In this document: one piece after another, positions 7,732 to 16,956 of the stretch
Position numbering within the stretch: position 1 is the stretch's first letter
How the letters are laid out: the number at the start of each line of letters is the position of its first letter
Assembly (NCBI RefSeq): GCF_900106975.1
Contig: NZ_FNNU01000004.1
Location: forward strand, 124,001-188,000
DNA: 64,000 bases
Source of the DNA: Pseudomonas kuykendallii
GTDB lineage: Bacteria > Pseudomonadota > Gammaproteobacteria > Pseudomonadales > Pseudomonadaceae
Direction of reading: 5' to 3'
Notes under the pieces: generated by a model
What the model saw: only the letters and a program-made list of their open reading frames with translations
Databases searched by the model: none
Told to the model about the DNA's origin: nothing
Made by a program: the position numbers and the translations under genes

Positions 7732-9782
7732 GGGGTCACCTCGGTATTCAGGGTTTCAACGGGTTCGATCGTACCGTCGCGGATCACCGCGGCGAATTGC
7801 TGGATCATCTGCTGCACCAGCGGGTCGGACTGGATCGCAACCTCCGCCAGGTGCTGGCGCTCGGCGCGCTTGCGCGCGGCCATTTGCGCGGGGGTCTCCT
7901 GCTCGGGCTTGCGCACCTCGACCTCGAGTTTGAGGGTGCGGCCCAGATACTGGTTCAGCGCATCGTTCAGCCGGCGCTGCTGGTTGGCGTTGAACAACGC
8001 GCTCTGCGTCGGCTCCAGGTGCACGCGCCAGACGTCGCCTTCCACCGCCACCAGGCTGCAGTTGGCGCCGATGCTGCCGGTCAGCCCGCTCAGGCCGAGA
8101 CGCGGGAACAGTTCGAGCCATTCCGCCGCCAGGCCCGTGGCGGGTTGCACGTCGGCCAGGCTCTGCGCATCGGTGGCGCTGTCGTCGGCCGCTTCGTCGC
8201 CGAGCGACTCCAGGTAATCGAACGCTTCGCCGTCGACCTCGTAATACTCGTCGGCTGGCGGTGGCTCGTCGTCATCGTCATCCGCGTCGGTCTCGACATC
8301 CAGCACCTGGGCTTCGCTGGCGGCCGGATGGTCGACCGGTTCGCTTACTTCCGCCGACCGGATGACCGGCGCGTCGGCGGCCTCGGCGCTGGTGGGTGAC
8401 GGCGCCGCTACCGGTTCCGTGGCGACAGCGGCTTCGACCGGCTCGGATTCTTCCCAGGGAGGATTGATCTTTTCCGCGGCGACGGGCGCAACCGGCGCGG
8501 GCGGAGGGGCGGCAACCGCTACCGGAGCAGGCTCGGCCGGCGCAGGTGGCGTCAGGTCCACCGGCGCTGGCGCAACGGCGACGGATTGCACAACCGGCGC
8601 GGCAATGTCGGCGCCGGCCACCGGGTTGGTCGTGGAATCAGTGGTGGCCCTGCTGATTCCCGGATTCTTTAGCGGTGTACTCGGCGCGCCGTCGGCATCC
8701 GCCGGACGGAACGCCAGCATGCGCAGCAGCGCCATCTCGAAACCACCACGCGGGTCCGGCGCCAGCGGCAGGTCGCGGCGGCCGATCAGGCCCATCTGGT
8801 AGTAGAACTGCACGTCCTCGGCGGCCAGCGCCTGGGCCAGATCGAGCACCCGTTCGCGGTCGCCCTGGCCGTTGTCCACCGCATCCGGCAGCGCCTGGGC
8901 AATGGCCACGCGGTGCAACACGTTGAGCATCTCGGCGAGCACGCCGTTCCAGTCCGGGCCCTGCTCGGCCAGGCGGCGCACCGCCTCGAGCATCGCCCGC
9001 GCATCGCCTTCGATGAGCGCATGCAGCACACCGTAGACCTGCCCGTGGTCCAGCGTGCCGAGCATGGCGCGCACGTCGGCGGCCAGCACCCTGCCCTCGC
9101 CGAAGGCGATGGCCTGGTCGGTGAGGCTCATGGCGTCGCGCATCGACCCATCGGCGGCGCGGCCGAGCAACCAGAGCGCGTCGGCCTCGAACGGCACGTT
9201 TTCCGCGGAAAGCACGTGGGTGAGATGCTCGACCACCCGCTCGGGCGTCATGTTCTTCAGCGAGAACTGCAGGCAGCGCGAAAGAATGGTCGCCGGCAGT
9301 TTCTGCGGATCGGTGGTGGCGAGGATGAATTTGACGTAAGGCGGCGGCTCTTCCAGGGTCTTCAACAGCGCGTTGAACGAGTGGCTGGAGAGCATGTGCA
9401 CTTCGTCGATCAGGTAGACCTTGAAGCGCCCGCGGCTCGGCGCGTACTGCACGTTGTCGAGCAGTTCGCGGGTGTCCTCGACCTTGGTGCGGCTGGCGGC
9501 GTCGATCTCGATCAGGTCGACGAAGCGCCCCTCGTCGATCTCCCGGCACACCGAGCAGGTGCCGCAGGGCGTCGAGGTGATGCCGGTCTCGCAGTTCAGG
9601 CACTTGGCGATGATCCGCGCGATGGTGGTCTTGCCCACGCCACGCGTGCCGGTGAACAAATAGGCGTGGTGCAGGCGCTGGTTGTCCAGCGCATTGATCA
9701 GGGCCTTGAGCACATGGGTCTGGCCGACCATTTCGCGGAACGAGCGCGGACGCCATTTTCGTGCAAGAACCTGATAACTCAT
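7728..9782 (-). CDS. dnaX: DNA polymerase III subunits tau/gamma
   Basis: 684 residues. DnaX is the ATPase of the clamp loader and, as tau, links polymerase cores to the helicase. Walker A is GTRGVGKT (residues 45-52). The zinc site uses C64, C73, C76 and C79, the DEVH-type Walker B is LIDEVHML, and the sensor SRC motif is in ILSRCLQF. A Pro/Ala/Glu-rich linker (about 375-545) leads to the conserved tau C-terminal domain. The start at [12 protein letters not shown] is the family start. I saw no A-rich slippery heptamer, so a gamma product by frameshift is not evident. It overlaps ybaB by 4 bp. Confidence 0.97.
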   Translation of the reverse strand: MSYQVLARKWRPRSFREMVGQTHVLKALINALDNQRLHHAYLFTGTRGVGKTTIARIIAKCLNCETGITSTPCGTCSVCREIDEGRFVDLIEIDAASRTKVEDTRELLDNVQYAPSRGRFKVYLIDEVHMLSSHSFNALLKTLEEPPPYVKFILATTDPQKLPATILSRCLQFSLKNMTPERVVEHLTHVLSAENVPFEADALWLLGRAADGSMRDAMSLTDQAIAFGEGRVLAADVRAMLGTLDHGQVYGVLHALIEGDARAMLEAVRRLAEQGPDWNGVLAEMLNVLHRVAIAQALPDAVDNGQGDRERVLDLAQALAAEDVQFYYQMGLIGRRDLPLAPDPRGGFEMALLRMLAFRPADADGAPSTPLKNPGISRATTDSTTNPVAGADIAAPVVQSVAVAPAPVDLTPPAPAEPAPVAVAAPPPAPVAPVAAEKINPPWEESEPVEAAVATEPVAAPSPTSAEAADAPVIRSAEVSEPVDHPAASEAQVLDVETDADDDDDEPPPADEYYEVDGEAFDYLESLGDEAADDSATDAQSLADVQPATGLAAEWLELFPRLGLSGLTGSIGANCSLVAVEGDVWRVHLEPTQSALFNANQQRRLNDALNQYLGRTLKLEVEVRKPEQETPAQMAARKRAERQHLAEVAIQSDPLVQQMIQQFAAVIRDGTIEPVETLNTEVTP

Positions 9783-9970
9783 CGAACCGTCGCAGCAGGG
9801 TAGCGGAAGGAGGGCTAATGCTAGCGGAGCACCGGGCAAATTGCATCCGGCTTGCCGCCAGCGAATGCATCCATTGGCCAGGCGCAGACGAACGCCGGCA
9901 ATCGCAACGCCGCGCGAGGCAAAAGGATCGGGGAACGGAAGAGATAAGGTGTCGCGAAGAGCGTTATGGA

Positions 9971-10080
9971 GGCAGCCCTACCAGCCACACCCCGGCACAC
10001 GATGTCACCGCTGCGGCTGCTCCCTTCCGGGCCTGACCGGGTTCACGGCTGATCGTTGCGGGGGGACCGGCAGGGCCACC
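9971..10080 (-). ncRNA. ffs: 4.5S RNA (bacterial signal recognition particle RNA)
   Basis: The minus strand carries the universal SRP domain IV core GGTCAGGCCCGGAAGGGAG (tetraloop GGAA and the internal loops that bind Ffh). The flanks pair over the whole length, with the 5' end GGTGGCCCTGCCGG complementary to the 3' end CTGGTAGGGCTGCC, allowing G-U pairs. The length of about 110 nt fits bacterial 4.5S RNA. A position just upstream of dnaX is, as I recall, conserved in Pseudomonas. The RNA scaffolds Ffh for membrane targeting of nascent proteins. The mature ends are inferred from pairing. Confidence 0.93.
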
Positions 10081-10112
10081 ATAACGACGCCCACCTGGCG
10101 ATGGGCCGCGCC

Positions 10113-10140
10113 ATTGTACCGACTCGCCGGCAACTTACAA
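10113..10140 (-). promoter_or_regulatory. Sigma-70 promoter of 4.5S RNA
   Basis: On the minus strand, TTGTAA (10135-10140) and TACAAT (10113-10118) are separated by 16 bp. Transcription would start near 10106, about 25 nt upstream of the mature 5' end, consistent with a leader removed by RNase P as in E. coli 4.5S RNA. Confidence 0.7.
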
Positions 10141-10200
10141 CCGGCAGCGGCCGTTAAAGAAAAACTATCCCACACAAGCACTTGGCACGCGTCACCGACC

Positions 10201-11835
10201 TCACACACGGAACCGGCCGACCAGTTGCGCAAGCCCTTCGGAGAGCGCCGAGAGGTGCTCGCTGGCCCGCGTGCTTTCCCCGGACGTCTGCGCCGCCTGG
10301 TTCGACAGGTCGCGAATATCGCTGATGTTGCGGGCGATTTCCTCGGTCACGCTGCTCTGCTCCTCGCAGGCGGTGGCGATCTGCGCGGCCATGTCGTTGA
10401 TCCGTTGCACCGACTCGCCGGTGCGCCCGATCGCCTGGTCGACGCCCGCGGCACGCTCCACGCTGTCGCGCGCCTGCTGGCTGCCGGCCTGCATCGCGGT
10501 CACGGCGTTGTGCACGCCCTGCTGCAGCCGTTCGATCATCTGCTGGATGTCGTTGGTCGAGTTCTGCGTGCGCCCGGCCAACGCGCGGACCTCATCGGCG
10601 ACCACGGCGAAACCGCGGCCCTGCTCCCCTGCCCTGGCCGCCTCGATGGCCGCGTTCAGCGCCAGCAGGTTGGTCTGGTCGGCGATGCCCTTGATCACCG
10701 CCAACACCGCGCCGATCTGCTGCGCCTCGTGCTCCAGGGTGCGAATGCGCTCGGACGCGCTTTCCACGTCGCGCGCCAGCGCACGGATCGAACCGATGGT
10801 GGAACCGACCACCTCGGCGCCTTCGCGCGACTGCTCGTCCGCCCGTTGCGCGGCCTCGGCCGCGTTCTGCGCACTGCGAGCGACCTCGTTCACCGCGGCG
10901 CTCATCTGCGTGGCCGCGGTGCTGACCTGATCCACCGCCAGATGCTCGCGGCCGATCAGTTGATCGTTCGCCGCCGCCATGCCGGAAAGCTGCCGGGCGG
11001 AATCGGCGACCTCGCCGGTCACCCGGCCGACTTCGCGAATCAGCGGCTGCAGCTTGTCGAGGAAGCGGTTGAACGCCACGCCCAGGCGGCCCAGCTCATC
11101 GCGGGAAGACACCTCCAGGCGCGGGCGCAGGTCACCGTCGCCATCGGCGATCTGCTCGATGCGATGCAGCAGCAACTGCAACGGCCGGGTAATCAGCGAG
11201 GGGAATGCCAGCACCAGCACCAGGCAGAGCGCCAGGGCCAGGCCGACCACCAGACCCTGCTGCCAGAGGCCGCTTCGGCTGTTGGCATCCGCGTGCTCGC
11301 CCTGTTGATTGGCCGCCTGCTCCTCGAGGTTGCCGAGTTCGTCGATCGCCTCGCGCATGCTTCCGAACTGGGTCTCGCTGTCGCCGAAGCTCAGGGCGCG
11401 CGCCGCCGCGGGATCGCTTGCCGCCAGTTGCACCACCCGCAACGACGTCGCCTTCCACAGCGCGAAGCCCTGCTCGAAGCGAGTGACCAGTTCCTGGACC
11501 TTCGGCTCCTGCTGCGTGGCCGCGTACTTGTGCACGCGGTCGTAGCTCTGCTGCAGGTTTTCCGCATGCGACTTGCGCAACGCGTCGCCCTGCTGGCCGT
11601 TTTCATCGCTCAGCAGGCTGCGCTCCGCGACGAAGGCCTGATAAAGGTCGCGGTCGGCATTCAGCAGCAGTGTGATCGCCGGCAGGTGATGGCGGCTCAA
11701 GGCTTCGCTCGCCGACGCCACCGAGCGGATCGTCTGCATGCCCAGCGCACCGGTGATGATCAGCAGGGCTGCAAGCAGAAGAATGGGCAGTGCGATCTTC
11801 CAGCGGAAGTTGAGGTCGGCGAAGGATTGCAGCAT
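10201..11835 (-). CDS. Methyl-accepting chemotaxis protein
   Basis: 544 residues. Transmembrane helix 1 is at about 13-35 and helix 2 at about 193-213, bracketing a 4-helix-bundle-type periplasmic sensor of about 155 residues. A HAMP domain (about 214-268) and a long signalling coiled coil follow. The invariant hairpin tip is present ([20 protein letters not shown]...[10 protein letters not shown]). It reports ligand binding to CheA/CheW. The ligand is unknown, and no CheR/CheB-tethering pentapeptide is seen at the C-terminus (LVGRFRV). It stands alone, between 4.5S RNA and the HU gene. Confidence 0.93.
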   Translation of the reverse strand: MLQSFADLNFRWKIALPILLLAALLIITGALGMQTIRSVASASEALSRHHLPAITLLLNADRDLYQAFVAERSLLSDENGQQGDALRKSHAENLQQSYDRVHKYAATQQEPKVQELVTRFEQGFALWKATSLRVVQLAASDPAAARALSFGDSETQFGSMREAIDELGNLEEQAANQQGEHADANSRSGLWQQGLVVGLALALCLVLVLAFPSLITRPLQLLLHRIEQIADGDGDLRPRLEVSSRDELGRLGVAFNRFLDKLQPLIREVGRVTGEVADSARQLSGMAAANDQLIGREHLAVDQVSTAATQMSAAVNEVARSAQNAAEAAQRADEQSREGAEVVGSTIGSIRALARDVESASERIRTLEHEAQQIGAVLAVIKGIADQTNLLALNAAIEAARAGEQGRGFAVVADEVRALAGRTQNSTNDIQQMIERLQQGVHNAVTAMQAGSQQARDSVERAAGVDQAIGRTGESVQRINDMAAQIATACEEQSSVTEEIARNISDIRDLSNQAAQTSGESTRASEHLSALSEGLAQLVGRFRV

Positions 11836-12045
11836 GAACAGCTCCTTTCTTCATTATTGCTGGCGGATAGCTATCGCTTCGGTCCGGCGCGACTGGCACA
11901 GGCGATCACGGATGAATTCAATCTAGCAGCGCTTCGCAAGCGCCGCGAAATCGCAACGCGACTGCGACCATCCCGCGATGGTTGGCGTGCAGCCTGGCGG
12001 GTTAGACTGCCGGCGCACTCACGCACCGCACTACGGAGCAGCACA

Positions 12046-12324
12046 ATGGCCCTGACCAAAGACCAACTGATCACCGATATCGCCGAAGCCACCGACGCGC
12101 CCAAGGCAACCGTCCGCGCCGTTCTCGAGCAGCTCGGCGAAATCGTCAGCGACGCCCTGGAAAACGGTAGCGAACTGACCCTCCCGGGCATCGGCAAGCT
12201 GAAGGTCGGCGACCGTCCGGCACGCACCGGGCGCAACCCGCAGACCGGCAAGGCCATCGAGATCGCCGCGAAGAAGGTGGTGAAGTTCGTGCCGGCCAAG
12301 GCACTGAGCGACGCGCTGAACTGA
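12046..12324 (+). CDS. HU-family DNA-binding protein (HupN-like)
   Basis: 92 residues, starting MALTKDQLITDIAEATDAPK. The family beta-arm signature GKLKVGDRPARTGRNPQTGK is present, with the DNA-intercalating proline in RNPQTG. HU bends and compacts DNA. The sequence resembles the divergent Pseudomonas HU paralogue (PA5348/HupN type) more than the HupB type, from memory. The gene stands alone and ends in a strong intrinsic terminator. The 210-bp region between it and the divergent chemoreceptor gene must hold both promoters. Confidence 0.93.
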   Translation: MALTKDQLITDIAEATDAPKATVRAVLEQLGEIVSDALENGSELTLPGIGKLKVGDRPARTGRNPQTGKAIEIAAKKVVKFVPAKALSDALN

Positions 12325-12342
12325 GTGTCAGCGAAACGAAAG

Positions 12343-12370
12343 AACCGGCCGAGGCCGGTTTTTTCTTTTC
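12343..12370 (+). terminator. Intrinsic terminator of the HU gene
   Basis: A 7-bp stem AACCGGC / GCCGGTT with loop CGAG is followed by TTTTCTTTTC, 19 bp after the stop codon. Confidence 0.9.
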
Positions 12371-12653
12371 TCCAGCAGCGCAATTTGCTGGGCGACCCGA
12401 CATAGGTCGGCGCTTTCCGAAACCCTCTTTCCCCCTGTGCGGCTCGGCTTTCCGATGGGTCATCACGGCGAAGCCCGTGCTGCAATCGATCCGCGCCCAG
12501 ACAAGCCCCTCGAGCGGCGCAATGCCGTGGCCCGGCGTCCGTGACAGATCGCCACGAAGGAAATAAAAGCTGGTTCCAACCGCTTCTGCATGCTTTAGCC
12601 GTTATCCAGAAAGCTCTAGGATTGCATGCAGGTAAATATCAAGAGGGCAACCC
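12371..12653. other. Intergenic region upstream of the LysR gene
   Basis: No gene is supported in these 283 bp. Near the end, ctgcatgc (12586-12593) and gcatgcag (12624-12631) form an inverted repeat with 30 bp between the arms, 23 bp before the LysR GTG. LysR regulators usually bind dyads near their own start, so this is a candidate autoregulatory site (inference). No confident -35/-10 pair could be chosen. Confidence 0.4.
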
Positions 12654-13586
12654 GTGCCACGTCCCGATCTCAATCTCCTGCTGGCGTTGGACGCCCTGCT
12701 GGACGAGGGCAGCGTCATCGGCGCCGCGCGCCGCATGCACCTGAGCGCGCCGGCGATGAGCCGCACCTTGAGCCGTATCCGCGAGGCGCTGGGCGACCCG
12801 GTGTTCGTCCAGGTCGGCCGCAAGCTGATGCCCACGCCCAAGGCGCTGGCACTGCGCGAGCAGGTGCGGATGGCGGTCGAACAGGCCTCGCAGGTGTTCT
12901 CGTCCGGCGCCGAGATCGACCTGAAGTCGCTGGAACGGCGCTTCAACGTCCGCGCCACTGATGAGTTCGTGAGCATCCATCTAGGCCATCTCCTCGACGC
13001 GATGGCACGGGAGATGCCGCGGGCGATGCTGCGCTTCTCGCCGGAGGAAGACGACGTGGACGACGAGGCGCTGCGCAGCGGCCGCATCGATCTGTTCATC
13101 AGCGCTTCCCGCACGCTCGGCCCGGAGATTCGCGTGCAGTCGCTGTTCACCACGACATTCGTCGGCGTCGCGCGCGTCAACCATCCGATTTTCGACGACG
13201 AGATCACGTCCGAACGCCTCACCCGCTGGGAACACATCAACGTCTCACGGCGCGGCAAGGCTGCCGGGCCGGTCGATGCCGCGCTGGAAGCGCAGGGGCT
13301 GCGCCGGCATGTCGCCCTGGTGGTGCCCAATCCGTACACCGCGCTGTTCGCGCTGCAGGACTCGGACCTGCTGCTGCCCCTGCCCCGGCATCTCGCCAGC
13401 AGTGCGTTGGCCGCGGGCCTGCACATTCGCCTGTTCGAGCTGCCGACGCCGCTGGAAACGGTGCTTCTGACACAGGCCTGGCACCCGCGCCTGGAGAGCG
13501 ACCCGGCCCATCAATGGCTGCGACAGACCATTCATACGCTCTGCAACGAAAGCCAGGCGCAGACGGCGAAGCGCGCCAAGCCATAG
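12654..13586 (+). CDS. LysR-type transcriptional regulator
   Basis: 310 residues with a GTG start. The N-terminal winged helix is typical of the family (DLNLLLALDALLDEGSVIGAARRMHLSAPAMSRTLSRIREALGDPVF, residues 5-51), followed by a substrate-binding-like effector domain (about 90-300). It is nearest to the NodD/SyrM-like branch, judged by the short N-terminus and the VFVQVGRKLMPT segment (inference). It is followed 118 bp later, on the same strand, by a four-gene efflux operon that it probably controls. An inverted repeat (GCACTC-ATGC-GAGTGC, 13618-13633) lies in that gap. Confidence 0.9.
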   Translation: MPRPDLNLLLALDALLDEGSVIGAARRMHLSAPAMSRTLSRIREALGDPVFVQVGRKLMPTPKALALREQVRMAVEQASQVFSSGAEIDLKSLERRFNVRATDEFVSIHLGHLLDAMAREMPRAMLRFSPEEDDVDDEALRSGRIDLFISASRTLGPEIRVQSLFTTTFVGVARVNHPIFDDEITSERLTRWEHINVSRRGKAAGPVDAALEAQGLRRHVALVVPNPYTALFALQDSDLLLPLPRHLASSALAAGLHIRLFELPTPLETVLLTQAWHPRLESDPAHQWLRQTIHTLCNESQAQTAKRAKP

Positions 13587-13617
13587 CGCACGGCCTGCTC
13601 CTATGCGTGCGTTTAGC

Positions 13618-13690
13618 GCACTCATGCGAGTGCAGTAAATTCACTTTCCGGAATCGTTGGCTCTGCCTACGGTGACGCGCATCGGTCACC
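13618..13690. promoter_or_regulatory. Two inverted repeats before the efflux operon
   Basis: GCACTC and GAGTGC (13618-13623 and 13628-13633, 4-bp loop), and GGTGAC and GTCACC (13671-13676 and 13685-13690, 8-bp spacer), lie between the LysR gene and the FUSC gene. Either could be the LysR operator; this is inference from symmetry and position. Confidence 0.4.
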
Positions 13691-13704
13691 GCAGGAAGGA
13701 TTGA

Positions 13705-15843
13705 ATGATGCATTCGGCGAATGTGCCTGAAGCGGATTCGGGCGACGTTCCACCGCGCTCGCGGCGTTGGGAAAGGCTGGCGCGCGGGCTGCCGTATCTG
13801 GATCTGACGACACCCCGTGCAGCCTATGTGATGCGTTCGCTGCTAGCCGCCTGCCTCGCTTTGGTGGTGGCCTATCTGCTGGAACTGCACGCGCCCTACG
13901 CGGCGGCCTCCAGCGTGCTGCTCGTCATCAACCCCCTTCAGGGTGGCGTGATCGGCAAGGGAACGTGGCGTGTCCTGGGCACGCTGGTCGGCATGCTGGC
14001 GGCCTTCGTGCTGATGAGCGCCTTCGGCCAGATGCCCTGGCTGTTCCTGCTCGGCTTTGGCCTGTGGCTGGGAATCTGCGTGGCGGGCATGACCCTGCTG
14101 CGTCATTTTCGGGCCTATGGCGCCACGCTGGCCGGCTACACCGTGGGCCTGGCGGCTTACGGTGCCATGCAGCATCCGGAACGCACCTTCGACCAGGTGA
14201 TGGGGCGCGGCGCTTCCGTGCTGATCGGCGTGGTCTGCCTGGCGCTGGTCTCGGCCCTGTTCAGCAGCCGCAGCGTGCACAGCCGCGTGGCCGCGCTGCT
14301 CGACCGCCTGGCGTCCGCCACCGCGGACGTGCTGGCAGGGCATCACCAGGCCATTCAAGGCAGCGCCGTACCCGGCGGAAAGCCCCTGGACGCAGATCGG
14401 CACAACCTCATCACCGAGGTGTATGGCGTGGACGACCTGCTGGCGCTGGGAAAGGCCGAATCCGCCGATCTCGCCCATCGTGCCGGTACAGTGCGACATA
14501 CGATGGTGTCGCTGTTCTCCGCCCTGGTGGGCGGCGTGCCGCCCCTGCGCGAACATCGCGCCGGCCTCGCTGCGCTGGGCGCGTTGCAGCCGGACTGGGA
14601 ACAGACATGGCGGGAGGTCGGGCAGGTGCTGGAGCGGGAACCCGGCCCGGCCGGAAGGGCGCTTGCCATCCTCCGGCTGGCCGAGTTGCGCGCCCGGATG
14701 GTGGCCGCGCTCACCGCGACCTCGATGGACGACGCCGACGGGCAGGCCGCGCTGATGATCGCGGGCGATCGCCTGATCGAGCAGCTCGACGATTACCGGC
14801 AAGCCCTCGAGGGCATCGAGCGTTTCCACCAGCCCAGGCCGACGCCGGCGCGCGTCTCCGTGCCGTTCCACCGCGATACCGCAGCAGCCCTGGAGAATGG
14901 CATGCGCGCGTTGCTGACCGTGATCATGGGCGGCGCCTTCTGGATCGCCACGGGCTGGACCGACGGCAACATGATGCTGGCCGGATTGGCAGCCGCCTGT
15001 GCACTGTTGTCCACCGCGCCCAACCCCGTGCTGGGCGCCATCGAATTCATCAAGGGCACGGCGGCCGCCGTGGCGATGGCCCTCCTGTGCACCTTCATCG
15101 TGTTGCCGCACCTCTGCGGCCTACCGCTGCTGCTGGTGGTCCTGTGCCTGTTCTGGCTACCCGGCGTGTATGCCACGACGATGCCGCGCCATGCCTTGGC
15201 GGGTGTGGCCTACCTGGTCGCATTCACATCGCTGGCGGCGCCGGACAACCCGATGCGCTACGACTTCGCGCTGTTCCTCAATAGCGCCATGGCCTGGATT
15301 CTGGCGACCTGTTTCACCCTGCTGGGCTTCAGGATCGTGCTGCCGCGCAATCCAGTGCGCGACGTCACGCGCCTGCGCCAGCGCATCCGCGACGAAGCGC
15401 TGGGCACCTTGCGCGGCGAGCCGGCCGATGCGCAAGCCTGGCAATGGCGCCAGCAGCACCGCATCGCGCAACTCGGTGCATTGCTCAGGACGCAGCCGCA
15501 GGCGATGGACCGCGCCATCGCCCAGGCGCTGAACAGCCTGCATCTGGGCCGGGAAGTCCTGCGCCTGCGACGCTGGCTGCGCGAGGCGCAACAGGATGCC
15601 GAATGGCCACGCGTGGTGGCGCGCCCGCTGCGCCATATGCGCCAGCTGGCCGGCGATCCCGCTCGGGCCGCGCGCCATGCCCGTCGCGCGGCGACCTCCC
15701 TGGCGCGTTTGCCGGCGCGCGCCGACACCGCGATGGATGACGTGCGACGCGTGACGGTCGTGTTGCTCGACATCGCCGCGCTGCTGGAGCGCCATGCGGA
15801 TGCCGTCGTACCGACCTCCGGAAGCCACGCCCATGCTCAGTGA
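13705..15843 (+). CDS. FUSC/AaeB-type aromatic acid efflux permease
   Basis: 712-residue inner-membrane protein of the fusaric-acid-resistance family. Two blocks of about five to six hydrophobic helices (about residues 40-200 and 400-540) are each followed by a cytosolic alpha-helical domain, the internal duplication typical of this family. Members export aromatic carboxylic acids and related toxic compounds with a periplasmic adaptor. AGGAAGGA lies upstream of a double ATG (MM). Downstream are DUF1656, HlyD and outer-membrane-factor genes, each overlapping or nearly overlapping, so one tripartite pump is encoded. Confidence 0.9.
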   Translation: MMHSANVPEADSGDVPPRSRRWERLARGLPYLDLTTPRAAYVMRSLLAACLALVVAYLLELHAPYAAASSVLLVINPLQGGVIGKGTWRVLGTLVGMLAAFVLMSAFGQMPWLFLLGFGLWLGICVAGMTLLRHFRAYGATLAGYTVGLAAYGAMQHPERTFDQVMGRGASVLIGVVCLALVSALFSSRSVHSRVAALLDRLASATADVLAGHHQAIQGSAVPGGKPLDADRHNLITEVYGVDDLLALGKAESADLAHRAGTVRHTMVSLFSALVGGVPPLREHRAGLAALGALQPDWEQTWREVGQVLEREPGPAGRALAILRLAELRARMVAALTATSMDDADGQAALMIAGDRLIEQLDDYRQALEGIERFHQPRPTPARVSVPFHRDTAAALENGMRALLTVIMGGAFWIATGWTDGNMMLAGLAAACALLSTAPNPVLGAIEFIKGTAAAVAMALLCTFIVLPHLCGLPLLLVVLCLFWLPGVYATTMPRHALAGVAYLVAFTSLAAPDNPMRYDFALFLNSAMAWILATCFTLLGFRIVLPRNPVRDVTRLRQRIRDEALGTLRGEPADAQAWQWRQQHRIAQLGALLRTQPQAMDRAIAQALNSLHLGREVLRLRRWLREAQQDAEWPRVVARPLRHMRQLAGDPARAARHARRAATSLARLPARADTAMDDVRRVTVVLLDIAALLERHADAVVPTSGSHAHAQ

Positions 15844-16027
15844 GTTCTCCTTCGCCGGCATCTACCTGCCGCCCTTCTTCGTCTACGCCTGCGTGGCCCT
15901 GCCGATCTACCTGGGCCTTCGCTTCGTGCTCGCCCGCAGCGGAATGCTGCGCCGGGTGTGGCATCCGGGCCTGTTCGAGTTCGCCATATCCCTCTGCCTC
16001 GTTTCCCTTCTGGTGCTCTATGTCTGA
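15833..16027 (+). CDS. DUF1656 small membrane protein (AaeX-like)
   Basis: 64 residues with two hydrophobic helices, starting MLSEFSFAGIYLPPFFVYA. This is the AaeX/DUF1656 family, almost always encoded between a FUSC permease and its HlyD adaptor. The start overlaps the FUSC gene by 11 bp and the end overlaps the adaptor by 8 bp. It is probably a small accessory subunit of the pump; its molecular role is not established. Confidence 0.88.
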   Translation: MLSEFSFAGIYLPPFFVYACVALPIYLGLRFVLARSGMLRRVWHPGLFEFAISLCLVSLLVLYV

Positions 16028-16946
16028 ACGTTCATTCCCCGCCAAGCTGCTACGGGCAGGATTCACCCTCGCGATGGCCGTCGCTGCCGGCCTGCTGGTC
16101 AGCGCACTGTGGAGCGCCTACGTCGTCGCCCCCTGGACACGCGATGGCCGGGTCAGCGCGCAAATCGTGCACATCGCCCCCGAGGTGCCTGGCACCGTCG
16201 CCGAGGTTCCGGTCACGGACGATCAATACGTCAAACAGGGCGACGTGCTCTACCGCATCGACAGCGCCAGTTTCGCGTTGGCCTTGGCCCAGGCCGAGGC
16301 GCAGTGGGCGGCGGCGGACGTCTCGCTGCGCCAGAAGACCGAGGAGGCGCGGCGGCGCCGGGGTCTGGAACGCCTGGTGCCCGCCGAGGAAATCCAGCGC
16401 GCGAACCAGGCGGTGGCCATCGCCCAGGCGGAACTGCGCAGCGCGCAGGTCGCCGTGGACAGGGCGAAGCTGGACCTGGCGCGCACCGTGCTGCGCGCAC
16501 CGACCGATGGCTATGTCACGCACCTGCGCTTGAACAAGGGCGACTACGCCGTGGCGGGCCAGCCGAACATCGCCCTGATCGACGCCCGCAGCTTCTGGAT
16601 CACCGGGTACTTCGAGGAAACCAAGCTGCACGGCATCCAGCCTGGCGCGGCGGCGCGCATCCGCCTGATGGGGTTCGATCCGGTGTTGCCGGGGCGGGTG
16701 GCCAGCATCGGGCGGGGCATCACCGACAGCAACCAGCAGGCCGACGCGCAGGGCCTGCCGAGCGTGGAACCCAGCTTCAGCTGGGTCCGGCTGGCGCAGC
16801 GTATTCCCGTGCGCATCGAATTCGAGCATGTCCCGCAGGACGTCGTGCTGGCAGCCGGCATGACCGGCAGCATCGAGGTCACGCCCTCGGCAGGCGCGCC
16901 GGTGCTCCAGGGCCGGCTGATCTCGCTGCTGCACCGCTGGATGTGA
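16020..16946 (+). CDS. HlyD-family periplasmic adaptor of the FUSC pump
   Basis: 308 residues with an N-terminal anchor helix (about 8-34). A biotinyl-lipoyl-like half motif (VSAQIVHIAPEVPGTVAEVPV) comes next, then a coiled-coil hairpin (about 75-155), the second lipoyl half (LRAPTDGYVTHLRLNKGDYA) and a beta-barrel domain. This is the EmrA/AaeA layout. It would bridge the inner-membrane permease to the outer-membrane channel encoded next. The ATG overlaps the DUF1656 stop, and the OMF gene follows 10 bp later. Confidence 0.92.
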   Translation: MSERSFPAKLLRAGFTLAMAVAAGLLVSALWSAYVVAPWTRDGRVSAQIVHIAPEVPGTVAEVPVTDDQYVKQGDVLYRIDSASFALALAQAEAQWAAADVSLRQKTEEARRRRGLERLVPAEEIQRANQAVAIAQAELRSAQVAVDRAKLDLARTVLRAPTDGYVTHLRLNKGDYAVAGQPNIALIDARSFWITGYFEETKLHGIQPGAAARIRLMGFDPVLPGRVASIGRGITDSNQQADAQGLPSVEPSFSWVRLAQRIPVRIEFEHVPQDVVLAAGMTGSIEVTPSAGAPVLQGRLISLLHRWM

Positions 16947-16956
16947 GGGCGAGTCC

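Noticed and set aside
7728-9782. Programmed frameshift in dnaX to make gamma
   Set aside because: No A-rich slippery heptamer such as the E. coli one was found at the expected place, so I cannot support it.
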